This document shows, piece by piece, positions 8,899 through 16,417 of a DNA stretch of 64,000 bases (within the stretch, counting starts at the first letter, position 1; each line of letters begins with the position of its first letter). The position numbers were made by a program, and so were the translations under genes. The DNA lies in assembly GCA_038850275.1 (NCBI GenBank), contig JAWCLZ010000001.1, positions 1-64,000 on the forward strand, read 5' to 3'. This stretch comes from JAWCLZ01 sp038850275 (lineage in GTDB: Archaea; Halobacteriota; JAWCLZ01). Under the pieces are notes generated by a model, which searched no databases, was not told the origin of the DNA, and saw nothing but the letters and a program-made list of their open reading frames with translations.

Positions 8899-9387
8899 TC
8901 ATTTCTTGATATAAAACCTGCTTGTCACTGCAAAAATGAATGCTAATCCCACTATCATGGAGAAAGCTGGATGTTGCAGAATCCAACTATTATTCGTAGC
9001 AAGCAATGCAGTAATTATGAGCATGAAAACAGCTGCCACAATTCCAGTTATATCAAGTGGAATTATAGAACTAGGCTTCCTCTGTGCTTGCTCGCAAATT
9101 ATCTTCTCTAGTTCTTGATTCTTGAGTTGAGTTAATTTAACCTCCTCTATCAACTTTGCTCTAGAGTTGTTTAAGTCCTTCATTTGCTCTTCAATTGCAT
9201 ATATTCTTCTCACCATTGAATCTAGCAGATCCTTCAAATCCCCCGTTGAAATCGTTTGCTTGATTTTTTCATCCTCAAAAGATAAGCGATATTCAACTCC
9301 GCGAATTCTACCCTCCAAATTCCTAAGAATTTGCTCTATGGAGAGCAATCTACCATAGAAATCCAGTTCATTCTCAAGCATATGCAT
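8899..9387 (-). CDS. Coiled-coil protein with C-terminal membrane hairpin
   Basis: 162 residues, not recognised. Residues about 1-105 are charged and heptad-like (LDSMVRRIYAIEEQMKDL, AKLIEEVKLTQLKNQELEKI), suggesting a coiled coil that faces the cytoplasm. Two hydrophobic helices follow (GIVAAVFMLIITALLA and FSMIVGLAFIFAVTS), ending with a short basic tail FYIKK. It is transcribed away from the pilin-like operon, so the two share the short control region 9388-9467. It could be a membrane tether or scaffold for that operon's products, but this is inferred from position only. Confidence 0.55.
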   Translation of the reverse strand: MHMLENELDFYGRLLSIEQILRNLEGRIRGVEYRLSFEDEKIKQTISTGDLKDLLDSMVRRIYAIEEQMKDLNNSRAKLIEEVKLTQLKNQELEKIICEQAQRKPSSIIPLDITGIVAAVFMLIITALLATNNSWILQHPAFSMIVGLAFIFAVTSRFYIKK

Positions 9388-9437
9388 AAATTAATCTAAA
9401 GATATATTAAATTTCATTTTTGCTAAAATTAAAAAGG

Positions 9438-9445
9438 TATAAATA
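9438..9445 (+). promoter_or_regulatory. TATA box of the pilin-like operon
   Basis: TATAAATA sits 30 bases before the ATG at 9468, preceded by AAAAAGG. At the usual archaeal spacing this places the transcription start at or next to the ATG, a leaderless message. That supports 9468 rather than the upstream in-frame TTG at 9420 as the start of the first gene. Confidence 0.6.
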
Positions 9446-9467
9446 CCGCAAAACTTTATTCTTTCAT

Positions 9468-10025
9468 ATGAATGAAAATAAGTCATTGCTTCAAGATTCC
9501 TCTGCATCTGAGTCCTTAATATTTCGCTTCATTATTGCTTTAATTCTATTTGGAGTTTTACTATCCATTGTATTTACAGCAATTAGGGAAAATTTGCTGG
9601 AAATTAACGAGGAGCAAATACTTGGAGAAATTCAAAGAATAGAGCTAACCGCGCTTCTATTATATAAATCAGGGAGTGCTAGAGAAGTTCAAGGAAGAGG
9701 AATTGGAAATCTCCAGGTATTAAAATTACAGATCCCTGAATCAATGGATTATGCTGCATTTGGAGCAGCGCCAGGTGGTGAGTTATCATTTAGAAGCGAA
9801 GCAGAAGTAAATTTATATTACTATAAACTTAAAAATGGAAGAATGCAAATTTTTTCTTCTAATGCAAAGTTCTGCGCAGCTGAATTGAAAAATGGCAGCG
9901 CATTTCCTTTAATCAATAAACCAGCGATTTTACGCCCAGGGAGCTACGAGATCTATTTGGAGCTTGTTCAAATTAAAAATGAAACATATGTTATGATCTA
10001 TGGAGGAAAAGCGGTTGTTGAATGA
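9468..10025 (+). CDS. Pilin-like single-pass membrane protein, first of five
   Basis: 185 residues from the ATG at 9468. After a short polar leader there is one hydrophobic helix (IFRFIIALILFGVLLSIVF), then an extracellular domain rich in beta strands. It is a paralogue of the fifth gene of the cluster: compare IPESMDYAAFG with LPSNIAYLSLG, and LRPGSYEIYLEL with LKSGSYTLTLEF. The organisation of an N-terminal helix plus beta domain in a run of overlapping genes is typical of archaeal type IV pilin-like clusters of unknown substrate. The next gene starts 26 bases before this one stops. I do not recognise a named family. Confidence 0.6.
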   Translation: MNENKSLLQDSSASESLIFRFIIALILFGVLLSIVFTAIRENLLEINEEQILGEIQRIELTALLLYKSGSAREVQGRGIGNLQVLKLQIPESMDYAAFGAAPGGELSFRSEAEVNLYYYKLKNGRMQIFSSNAKFCAAELKNGSAFPLINKPAILRPGSYEIYLELVQIKNETYVMIYGGKAVVE

Positions 10026-10581
10026 TGAAAAAGCTTGGGTGGATTATATGCTATATAGCACTGGAATATTATTCGCGGGCTCCATCTTATTAATAGCAAT
10101 TTGTGGTGTTTATAAGTTAACAATTCCTTCAAACGAGCAGATCTTACTTCAGAGCATTGCCTTAGAAGTTGTGGAACAAATTATGGAGGTAGACTTAAAG
10201 CCATTTCCATATAATCACTCCTTGAAGTTAAAAGCCGGCTACGATATATCTATAAGTTGTGAATATATCACAGTTTCAAATTCAAATTCAAACTATGTTA
10301 GACCTCTACTAATCCACGTTTACCCCGCTAAAAACTCATTCTGGAATAATACAACTGAAATGCGAAGTTTTCTGAAGAAGGAATTTGGACACTCTGGGAG
10401 CGAGGATGATAAGCTTGAGACAGGTGATGAAGTTAATTTAAGTAGAATATTCCACCTTATTTCATTGAATACCTTTGATTTCAAATGGCAAGATAAAATA
10501 TGGTTAGAGAAGAGCTTTATTTATTTTGATAATGGCGAGAGGAAGGGATATGTTTTTATTCAGCGAGGAAGGAGTGACTGA
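10000..10581 (+). CDS. Pilin-like membrane protein, second of five
   Basis: 193 residues, not recognised by name. It has a short charged start, one hydrophobic segment (MLYSTGILFAGSILLIAICGVY) and then a soluble part with predicted beta strands (YDISISCEYITVS, PLLIHVYPAK) and a charged C-terminal section. The overlaps at both ends (26 bases with the gene before, 32 with the gene after) indicate translational coupling within a single transcript. A TTG at 10015 is an alternative start. It probably is anchored in the membrane with most of its mass outside. Confidence 0.55.
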   Translation: MEEKRLLNDEKAWVDYMLYSTGILFAGSILLIAICGVYKLTIPSNEQILLQSIALEVVEQIMEVDLKPFPYNHSLKLKAGYDISISCEYITVSNSNSNYVRPLLIHVYPAKNSFWNNTTEMRSFLKKEFGHSGSEDDKLETGDEVNLSRIFHLISLNTFDFKWQDKIWLEKSFIYFDNGERKGYVFIQRGRSD

Positions 10582-10987
10582 GCCTTACTCAGATTTACTT
10601 GCAATTAGCTTGGTATTAACTGGTTACTTAATTTTTATTATATTAATAAGCAGTGCTTACTCTTCACATGCCTCAAAGGCATATGCTATGGAGCATTACT
10701 CAGAACTTAATTTTCTTGCACAAAAACTCAAAGGCAAGCTTGCCTGCAGCGATAGAGAAGATTTACTGGATGCGGAAAAACTAACTAACTTCAAGGTTAG
10801 CGAGTTACTAGACCGTGAATTTGAGCTCCAAATAACTATTATTGCAGAGGATAGAATTTGGAATATCGGAGAAGAACCAAGTTTCTTTACAACTAGAAGT
10901 AGTATATTAATCCCAGCTACCGTGAGGATAAATCCAGCGCAATCGGTGGAGGGAACTTTGAAATTGACTATATGGCGGAGGCCTTGA
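10550..10987 (+). CDS. Pilin-like membrane protein, third of five
   Basis: 145 residues from the ATG at 10550, chosen because GGAAGGG lies just before it and because the resulting start (MFLFSEEG) resembles MFDNTG and MFNEAG of the next two genes. One hydrophobic helix (LLAISLVLTGYLIFIILISS) is followed by a soluble domain ending in a beta-rich section (ILIPATVRINPAQ, TLKLTIWRRP). An in-frame Met at 10526 would extend it. The function is unknown; the context suggests a minor pilin or assembly component. Confidence 0.55.
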   Translation: MFLFSEEGVTEPYSDLLAISLVLTGYLIFIILISSAYSSHASKAYAMEHYSELNFLAQKLKGKLACSDREDLLDAEKLTNFKVSELLDREFELQITIIAEDRIWNIGEEPSFFTTRSSILIPATVRINPAQSVEGTLKLTIWRRP

Positions 10988-10989
10988 AA

Positions 10990-12105
10990 ATGTTTGATAA
11001 CACTGGTTATTCTTCAACCATGGATGCCATAATTTTTCTAAGCTTTATATCCATTGCAGCAATAGTTATATCACCTGTTTTGATTGGAAATTTACAGCTT
11101 ATTGCTTTAATTGAGAGGAAAAATCAAGCTGATGCATCTGCAATTTTGCTTACTATTTTGAATGCAAAGATCGATGACTTTAAATATAGATTTGCAGGTA
11201 GTCAACTCAGCGCTTTTGATGGCTCAAGCTTAATCAAGCAAACCTCTTTTTTATTCGCAGGGCGGGAGAATAAACATAAAACCTATGCTGACCTCTGCGC
11301 AGAATGCCTTGCCTCGCAATTCTATATCTACAGAGGAAAGGATAAATTTAGATTAAATATCCTTACTTTAGAATGCGAAGCTGAAATTAAACGTTTAATT
11401 AGCAGCTATCTCGATAGACAACTTGGGGATAGATATTCCTATTGCTTTGAGGCTAAATGGCGGCCATTTATAGGCATTCCACTTGGGGGAGAGATTAAAG
11501 TTGGTGAGGATATCCCATCGCTTCAAAGCATATATGTGGAAAAAGCCACCATAACAATGCCCTTTGAAAATGTCATAACTAGGGAGTATATTGAGAGTGT
11601 GATCAATGAAGAGCTTGAGAAAATTGATAATGACCTAGCTGATTACGATGCTGGTAGAATCAATAGAACTATTTTTAAGGAGCGAGTTAAACAGCGTCTC
11701 CTCAATGCTACTGCTATAGCTCTAATGAAAATCACTGAGAAAATTCAAGAGGAATTGATGAAGCAAATGCTGAAGCAAAACATCACTTTAGCTGAGTTCG
11801 AGGAATTGCAGGTGATTAATTATGAATTGAGGTTAAGAGAGATAGATAAAGCAGTTAAAGCAATTGATGCTCTAGGTGAAGATTGGGAAGAACAGCTTGG
11901 GAATTATTTTAAAGCAATGGTTAAAGCAGAGCTCAATTCTATTCAATTGGAAATTGACAAAATTATAGATAAAGCTGTTGATAAAACAGTCTCCATAGCA
12001 GATAGAGCTCTTGCTTTAAAAGAGCAATTTCTAGATGAGCTATTCACTCGCTTGAGTTTAAGCAAGGCAGAGGTCTCAATAGCTATCTGGGATAGGAGGA
12101 TTTAA
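10990..12105 (+). CDS. Large pilin-like membrane protein, fourth of five
   Basis: 371 residues from the ATG at 10990, which is preceded by GGCGGAGGCC; the upstream in-frame Met at 10972 is the alternative. A hydrophobic helix (MDAIIFLSFISIAAIVISPV) is followed by a soluble domain, then a long charged, helix-forming C-terminal half (MKITEKIQEELMKQMLKQ; KAVDKTVSIADRALALKEQF) likely to be a coiled coil. Cysteines in LCAECLASQF and a later pair could form disulfides outside the cell. It is the largest member of the cluster and not recognised as a known family. The stop overlaps the ATG of the fifth gene as TAATG. Confidence 0.55.
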   Translation: MFDNTGYSSTMDAIIFLSFISIAAIVISPVLIGNLQLIALIERKNQADASAILLTILNAKIDDFKYRFAGSQLSAFDGSSLIKQTSFLFAGRENKHKTYADLCAECLASQFYIYRGKDKFRLNILTLECEAEIKRLISSYLDRQLGDRYSYCFEAKWRPFIGIPLGGEIKVGEDIPSLQSIYVEKATITMPFENVITREYIESVINEELEKIDNDLADYDAGRINRTIFKERVKQRLLNATAIALMKITEKIQEELMKQMLKQNITLAEFEELQVINYELRLREIDKAVKAIDALGEDWEEQLGNYFKAMVKAELNSIQLEIDKIIDKAVDKTVSIADRALALKEQFLDELFTRLSLSKAEVSIAIWDRRI

Positions 12106-12617
12106 TGTTTAATGAAGCTGGCATCATTACATTTCCATTGAAACTACTCTGCTACCTCATTCTACTAAGTTTAATCTTTGGGTTAATAACTCAAGGAATG
12201 TGGAATGCTAGAATTCCTATGGGCGAGATAGCTATTGAGCGTGAAGTTAGCGAGATTTTGACTGCAATAAATTCAATTCAAACTGGAGCGCCACGTAATT
12301 TACTCTACAGTGATGCAAGTGAAGGAAGCAAGCGGGTGCTCACTTTGAATTTGCCCAGTAACATTGCATATCTTTCCCTAGGCAGTGATGCTGAATATTC
12401 TCAGCCTATAGTTGGTAATTTGATTGTATATAAAGTGCAAGGGGGTGAGAAGCACTTTGAGTTTCTCAATATAAACCTCTGTAGAGCAAGTAGAGATGAA
12501 GCAGGAATGCTTATTCCAAGTAAAAATGGCTTACTCTTAAAAAGCGGGAGTTACACTCTCACTCTTGAATTTGTCTACGATCCATCTTCCAATGAAAAAT
12601 GGATTATTGTTTACTAA
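12105..12617 (+). CDS. Pilin-like membrane protein, fifth of five, paralogue of the first
   Basis: 170 residues. GGAGGATTTA lies just before the ATG. The N-terminus has one hydrophobic helix (FPLKLLCYLILLSLIFGLI) and the rest is a beta-rich domain that aligns with the first gene of the operon, including the motifs LPSNIAYLSLG and LKSGSYTLTLEF and a C-terminal hydrophobic strand (WIIVY). A duplicated pair at both ends of an operon suggests two subunits of the same assembly. No ATPase or membrane platform gene of the PilB/PilC type is in the window. Confidence 0.6.
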   Translation: MFNEAGIITFPLKLLCYLILLSLIFGLITQGMWNARIPMGEIAIEREVSEILTAINSIQTGAPRNLLYSDASEGSKRVLTLNLPSNIAYLSLGSDAEYSQPIVGNLIVYKVQGGEKHFEFLNINLCRASRDEAGMLIPSKNGLLLKSGSYTLTLEFVYDPSSNEKWIIVY

Positions 12618-12627
12618 TTATTCGAGT

Positions 12628-13167
12628 TCATTCAATTATATTCACATCTTTAAGCACTGTTTTAGTCCAATTATATGCCCACTCTGAAAAGCTAAGTGGA
12701 TTTATATCGAAGAAGAAGTCCCATCCACTGAAGAATCGCATGTCCTCAATTATATCTCTATCTATCTTTATGTCCTCATCTCTTGCATTCGTTTTGCATT
12801 TGAATATGAAGTACCACGTGCGAGTGGAATAGTTTTTGAATTTCATCTCAATTATATTGATCGCTGGCATGCTTTCTATTTCAACCTCTAAGCCAAGTTT
12901 TTTAGCCTCTCTATGCACAGCTTGCTCTACTTCTTCGTCTATTACTTCTCCAACTGGGAAGCTCCAGTGTGCATAGGGTTTTTTTATCATGATAAATCTA
13001 TTTTTATTTACTATCACTAGAACCACGCTAGCACTCCTTCCCTTCCTTGGGAAAGGCATTTCTATATTTGGGAATTCCCAGTTGAAGCATCTTATTACTG
13101 GGTTATATCTGCTTTTGAGATATTCAATTTCCTCACTGTTGGGTTTGATTTCAATCATTAACTTCAA
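12628..13167 (-). CDS. Nudix-fold protein with a degenerate Nudix box
   Basis: 179 residues. The Nudix fold is recognisable (SASVVLVIVNKNRFIMIKKP, WSFPVGEVIDEE), but the box reads GEVIDEEVEQAVHREAKKLG. The consensus REUXEEXGU would need two glutamates after RE, and here they are replaced by lysine and leucine with one residue missing. Two of the metal-binding glutamates are therefore absent, and hydrolysis of a nucleoside diphosphate derivative is unlikely by the usual mechanism. It may bind a nucleotide ligand. It converges on the pilin-like operon and precedes an unknown gene on the same strand by 5 bases. Confidence 0.65.
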   Translation of the reverse strand: MKLMIEIKPNSEEIEYLKSRYNPVIRCFNWEFPNIEMPFPRKGRSASVVLVIVNKNRFIMIKKPYAHWSFPVGEVIDEEVEQAVHREAKKLGLEVEIESMPAINIIEMKFKNYSTRTWYFIFKCKTNARDEDIKIDRDIIEDMRFFSGWDFFFDINPLSFSEWAYNWTKTVLKDVNIIE

Positions 13168-13172
13168 TTACT

Positions 13173-13697
13173 TTATTGCTCCTCTACCTTCTTCTTTTTT
13201 TCCATCCAAGTTTGCTTGAACCTTAATATCTCTTCTGCTAATTCAAGCAGTTCCTCTCGCTCCCCCTTTGATTTATCCTCCTTTGATTTATTAGCTTCCT
13301 TCTTAGCCACGTCGTGGTAAATACTTAAAGCAATGGAATCAACAAAGCTTGGTTTAGGTCTTGTTTTCTTACCAAATTCGACTTTGGATTCCAAAGACTT
13401 GATTAATTCTAAACTACCATTTATATATAAACTATTAATTCTTCGAGCTGCTACTCTAGCTCTGGGAAGGGAAATTGATAGAGGAGGAATCTTAGTCAAT
13501 ATCAATATAATAATATTTCTATTATATCTTTTGGCATAAATGTAGTTTTTTTCAGTGCTCACCACAAGCTCTTTCACATCTTGAGAATTAAAAATGCGAG
13601 CATACCCTTCAAAATCTAGATCTATATCCTCGCTCTGGAATTTGAAAATATCTGACCCTTCAACTATAACTATTCCTTGAATGAATTCATCTATCAT
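13173..13697 (-). CDS. Unknown protein, upstream partner of the Nudix-like gene
   Basis: 174 residues, not recognised. The first 100 residues look like an alpha/beta domain (IQGIVIVEGSDIFKF, ELVVSTEKNYIYAKRY, NIIILILTKIP). The C-terminus is strongly charged (KEANKSKEDKSKGEREELL, KQTWMEKKKKVEEQ) and probably a helix or coiled coil. It is separated by 5 bases from the Nudix-like gene downstream and would be cotranscribed with it. No signal peptide or membrane segment is visible, so it should be cytoplasmic. Confidence 0.5.
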   Translation of the reverse strand: MIDEFIQGIVIVEGSDIFKFQSEDIDLDFEGYARIFNSQDVKELVVSTEKNYIYAKRYNRNIIILILTKIPPLSISLPRARVAARRINSLYINGSLELIKSLESKVEFGKKTRPKPSFVDSIALSIYHDVAKKEANKSKEDKSKGEREELLELAEEILRFKQTWMEKKKKVEEQ

Positions 13698-13815
13698 TGA
13701 AATAAATTATGTTAAAGTTGTATTTTAAATTTGCCTATTATAAAATATATTACGATTTTTTTCAGAATTTTTAAAAAAACAATAAATTTTTATATTAAAA
13801 TCTGCATATTTTTAC

Positions 13816-14016
13816 ATGATTAAAATGAAGAAACTACAGGTGGTAGTGGTATTTGCCATTTTAATTATAACATTAACCATTCTAACTCTTCCAATATGGC
13901 TTGAGCAGCTTTGGCCAGAATTCACAGAGATCTTGAGGAAAATTCAAACTCTGCCAGTAGAGATAAATGCAATTTTGAAATCATTTTTTGAATTCATTGG
14001 AAATCAAATTCGATAG
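13816..14016 (+). CDS. Small single-pass membrane protein
   Basis: 66 residues, not recognised. A basic start (MIKMKKLQ) leads into a hydrophobic helix (VVVVFAILIITLTILTL), then an amphipathic stretch with Trp residues (PIWLEQLWPEF) and a short tail. TTTTTATATT about 25 bases before the ATG looks like a TATA box and implies a leaderless transcript. It is too short for a confident functional call. The next gene starts 48 bases later on the same strand. Confidence 0.45.
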   Translation: MIKMKKLQVVVVFAILIITLTILTLPIWLEQLWPEFTEILRKIQTLPVEINAILKSFFEFIGNQIR

Positions 14017-14063
14017 TGCCAAATTTTTTATTTAATGAACAATAATTTAAAAATGGTTGCAGC

Positions 14064-14510
14064 GTGAGCTTAAGCATCATAAGTGATAACATGCCTGAAA
14101 AGCCCTCAAAAAAAGCTCGAATCATTGAAATGGCAAAGCAAACCAATGACATTCAACTCATAGCTAAAACCTTGAATACCACCCCTAGCTATGTGAAAAC
14201 AATCATCAGAAGAGCTAGCGCTGCTCCGAAAAATGCAGTATCTTTTAGGCAGGAAGAACTATCCTTAATGTTTGATGGAATCCTTAAATTCAAAACCCTT
14301 GAGCTGGCTAGAAAAAGTGTGAATAGACTAGATGAATTATATCACAGTGGAGACAACACTGTTAAGGGATTGGCCTTATTCGTAGCATTAACTGGTTTTA
14401 ATAGAGCAACTACTATTTCAAAAAACCGAAGGCTCTCCCGCGAAGGGAGAATTAAATTTGAGAAGATCGCTTCTCTATTTCAAAAATGGATAGAGGAACA
14501 CAAGCTATAG
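14064..14510 (+). CDS. Helix-turn-helix protein, unknown function
   Basis: 148 residues from a GTG at 14064, with an ATG at 14091 as an alternative start. Residues about 18-50 (ARIIEMAKQTNDIQLIAKTL, TPSYVKTIIRRAS) look like a helix-turn-helix of the homeodomain-like type. The remainder is helical (LELARKSVNRLDELY, RIKFEKIASLFQKWIEEHKL). It stops 12 bases before the ATG of npdG and could be cotranscribed with it. Possible roles are DNA binding or control of npdG, but neither is established. Confidence 0.5.
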   Translation: MSLSIISDNMPEKPSKKARIIEMAKQTNDIQLIAKTLNTTPSYVKTIIRRASAAPKNAVSFRQEELSLMFDGILKFKTLELARKSVNRLDELYHSGDNTVKGLALFVALTGFNRATTISKNRRLSREGRIKFEKIASLFQKWIEEHKL

Positions 14511-14522
14511 GTGAGGGAAAAA

Positions 14523-15167
14523 ATGAGGATAGCACTCCTAGGAGGTACAGGAGAAATGGGTGAGGGACTTGCTCTACGATGGGCTGAGGCTAATGAAATC
14601 ATAGTTGGCTCAAGAGAATTTGAAAAAGCAAATAAAGCTGCGAAGCGCTATCAAAGTATATTAAGAGAAAGAGGAATAGAAGCTAAAATCCTTGGGATGG
14701 AAAATCTCCAAGCAGTTAAGCTTGGTGAAATTATTGTTTTCACCATTCCATATGAACATGCAATTTCAACCGCTAGAGAGCTACGAGATGCTTTCAAGAA
14801 TCAAATTGTGATATCACCTTTGGTAAATTTAAACTGGAAGGGTAAATATTGCATTGCACAACGCTGCGCTGCTCTAGACTTAAAAGAGGCACTGCCTGAG
14901 GGAGCTAGAGTAATCTCAGCTTTTCAAACATTGCCAGCGGAAAAACTCAAGAATTTAGACCTCACTTTGGATTTAGATGTAGTGGTATGCGGCGATGATG
15001 AAAGTGGTAAGAAAATAGTTATGGATTTAGTTAAGCAAATCCCAAATTTAAGGCCACTCGATGGAGGACCTCTGGAGTTCTCTAGTTTAATTGAAAATCT
15101 AACTCCACTTTTACTCAATCTCGCAAGGTTAAATAAATTGAAGAATTTATCAATCAAATTTCTATAG
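14523..15167 (+). CDS. npdG: F420-dependent NADP oxidoreductase
   Basis: 214 residues from the ATG at 14523, which GGTGAGGG precedes; an in-frame GTG at 14511 is an alternative. The N-terminal Rossmann motif MRIALLGGTGEMGEGLALRW and the segment EIIVGSREFEKA match NpdG/Fno, which moves hydride between reduced F420 and NADP. Conserved segments IIVFTIPYEHA, AFQTLPAEKL and VVVCGDDESG follow in the family order. The enzyme supplies NADPH from F420H2 in organisms with F420-linked metabolism. The gene converges on rtcA with a 20-base gap. Confidence 0.9.
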   Translation: MRIALLGGTGEMGEGLALRWAEANEIIVGSREFEKANKAAKRYQSILRERGIEAKILGMENLQAVKLGEIIVFTIPYEHAISTARELRDAFKNQIVISPLVNLNWKGKYCIAQRCAALDLKEALPEGARVISAFQTLPAEKLKNLDLTLDLDVVVCGDDESGKKIVMDLVKQIPNLRPLDGGPLEFSSLIENLTPLLLNLARLNKLKNLSIKFL

Positions 15168-15187
15168 TAATGCATTCTTAATTACAG

Positions 15188-16186
15188 CTATTTAACGCAA
15201 GTTATTTTAAATAACCCCTTTTCTTCCTCCACTTCTATTTTTACACCTAAAAATTTCTCCCCAATCCAGATGTTGGTTTTAGTATGCATTGTAATTTCCC
15301 GAGCTGTATATGACCCACCAGATAAAGCTATGTATGGAATTAGTTGATCCGCGAGATAGATATCTACAAGTGCTCCACTTTTAAGCTCAGCTAATATAGC
15401 GCGAGCAGCCTCCTCTCCAACTTTTTCCGCAGGCTTTCCTCTCTCCCCTAGGGAGCTCCCGCCAATTCCATAGCTCCAAAGGGTTATTCCACTGCCTGTG
15501 GATTGATCTCTAGCTATCTCTATTTCCACATCTGCTTCAAATCCGGCTTCCTTTAAAATTTGAGCCGCTGCCTTTGCCTGTCTCTCGGGGATATGAACAG
15601 GAAGGTTCATGCTATGGGAAATACCTTTTATGACTTTTTCTCTCTCAACCTTTATTTCCAACTTTCTCAACCTCGATGGTAAAATATTTGCCCTCACCAC
15701 CCCCCCTCCCCTTGGGTAATATCCTCGTTTAATTAATTGAATTTCCCCATTATAGCCCATCTCCCTTAAAATAGGGAGTGTTACGAAGCGGAGATAGTCA
15801 ACTGGTGGAGACCAAGCTACATCGGTTCCCCCTGAGATTATAAGCACTATGGGAGCTTTGGCTCTCACAGCTATTGGCATAATACATTGAAGTAAAAGAG
15901 TTATGCTTCCAGCAGTGCCTATGTCAACCTTGAATTCCCCCCCTACTATTTCTCTGGGATGGAATTCAAATTCTTTTGAATGAATTTTAAGCCCCTTCGT
16001 TGAAGCATTGCATAGCTTCGCAACTGTTTCCACCGCTTTCAAATGCTGTGCTGCCAGCCCTGGGTTAGGGCGATTTGCCCTTATGTTGTATATTCTAAAT
16101 GGCTGGCCAGTTATAGCAGAGAAAGCAGTGGCCATTCTAACTATGGAGCCACCGCCCTCTCCAAAGCTACCGTCTATTTCGATCAT
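15188..16186 (-). CDS. rtcA: RNA 3'-terminal phosphate cyclase
   Basis: 332 residues, the usual length for RtcA. The start MIEIDGSFGEGGGSIVRMA carries the GEGGGxI/VxR motif; later segments RPNPGLAAQHLKAV and YYPRGGGVV are also family hallmarks. The adenylated histidine region of the family appears as ITMHTKTNIWI in the C-terminal part. It uses ATP to turn an RNA 3'-phosphate into a 2',3'-cyclic phosphate, an end that the RtcB ligase or phosphodiesterases can act on. It is divergent from the intron-containing tRNA-Met at 16310. Confidence 0.93.
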   Translation of the reverse strand: MIEIDGSFGEGGGSIVRMATAFSAITGQPFRIYNIRANRPNPGLAAQHLKAVETVAKLCNASTKGLKIHSKEFEFHPREIVGGEFKVDIGTAGSITLLLQCIMPIAVRAKAPIVLIISGGTDVAWSPPVDYLRFVTLPILREMGYNGEIQLIKRGYYPRGGGVVRANILPSRLRKLEIKVEREKVIKGISHSMNLPVHIPERQAKAAAQILKEAGFEADVEIEIARDQSTGSGITLWSYGIGGSSLGERGKPAEKVGEEAARAILAELKSGALVDIYLADQLIPYIALSGGSYTAREITMHTKTNIWIGEKFLGVKIEVEEEKGLFKITCVK

Positions 16187-16309
16187 AAGTAAAAAGCATT
16201 ATAAGGCTCAATCTTATATATTATTTATTAAAAGATAGTTATAAGGAAAGATTTAAATCATAATTAAATATTAATGCTCTAAGCATCTCAAGAAATGCTC
16301 GAAAACGGA

Positions 16310-16395
16310 AGCGGGGTGGGGTAGTTAGGAGATCCCGACGGGCTCATAGAGCAAGGGACACCCGTAGATCGATGGTTCAAATCCATCCCCCGCTA
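16310..16395 (+). tRNA. Elongator tRNA-Met(CAT) with an 11-nt intron
   Basis: Acceptor AGCGGGG pairs with CCCCGCT (16388-16394), discriminator A at 16395, no encoded CCA. The T-loop is GGTTCAAATCC. The anticodon stem ACGGG (16338-16342) pairs with CCCGT (16361-16365) and the loop starts CTCATA, giving anticodon CAT at 16345-16347. The acceptor sequence fits elongator rather than initiator tRNA. The intron is 16349-16359, between positions 37 and 38. CTC pairs with GGG, with bulges TAG and ACA, so the splice signal is slightly weaker than in the other canonical introns here. Confidence 0.92.
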
Positions 16396-16417
16396 TGCGC
16401 TAAGGGATTTAAATAAG

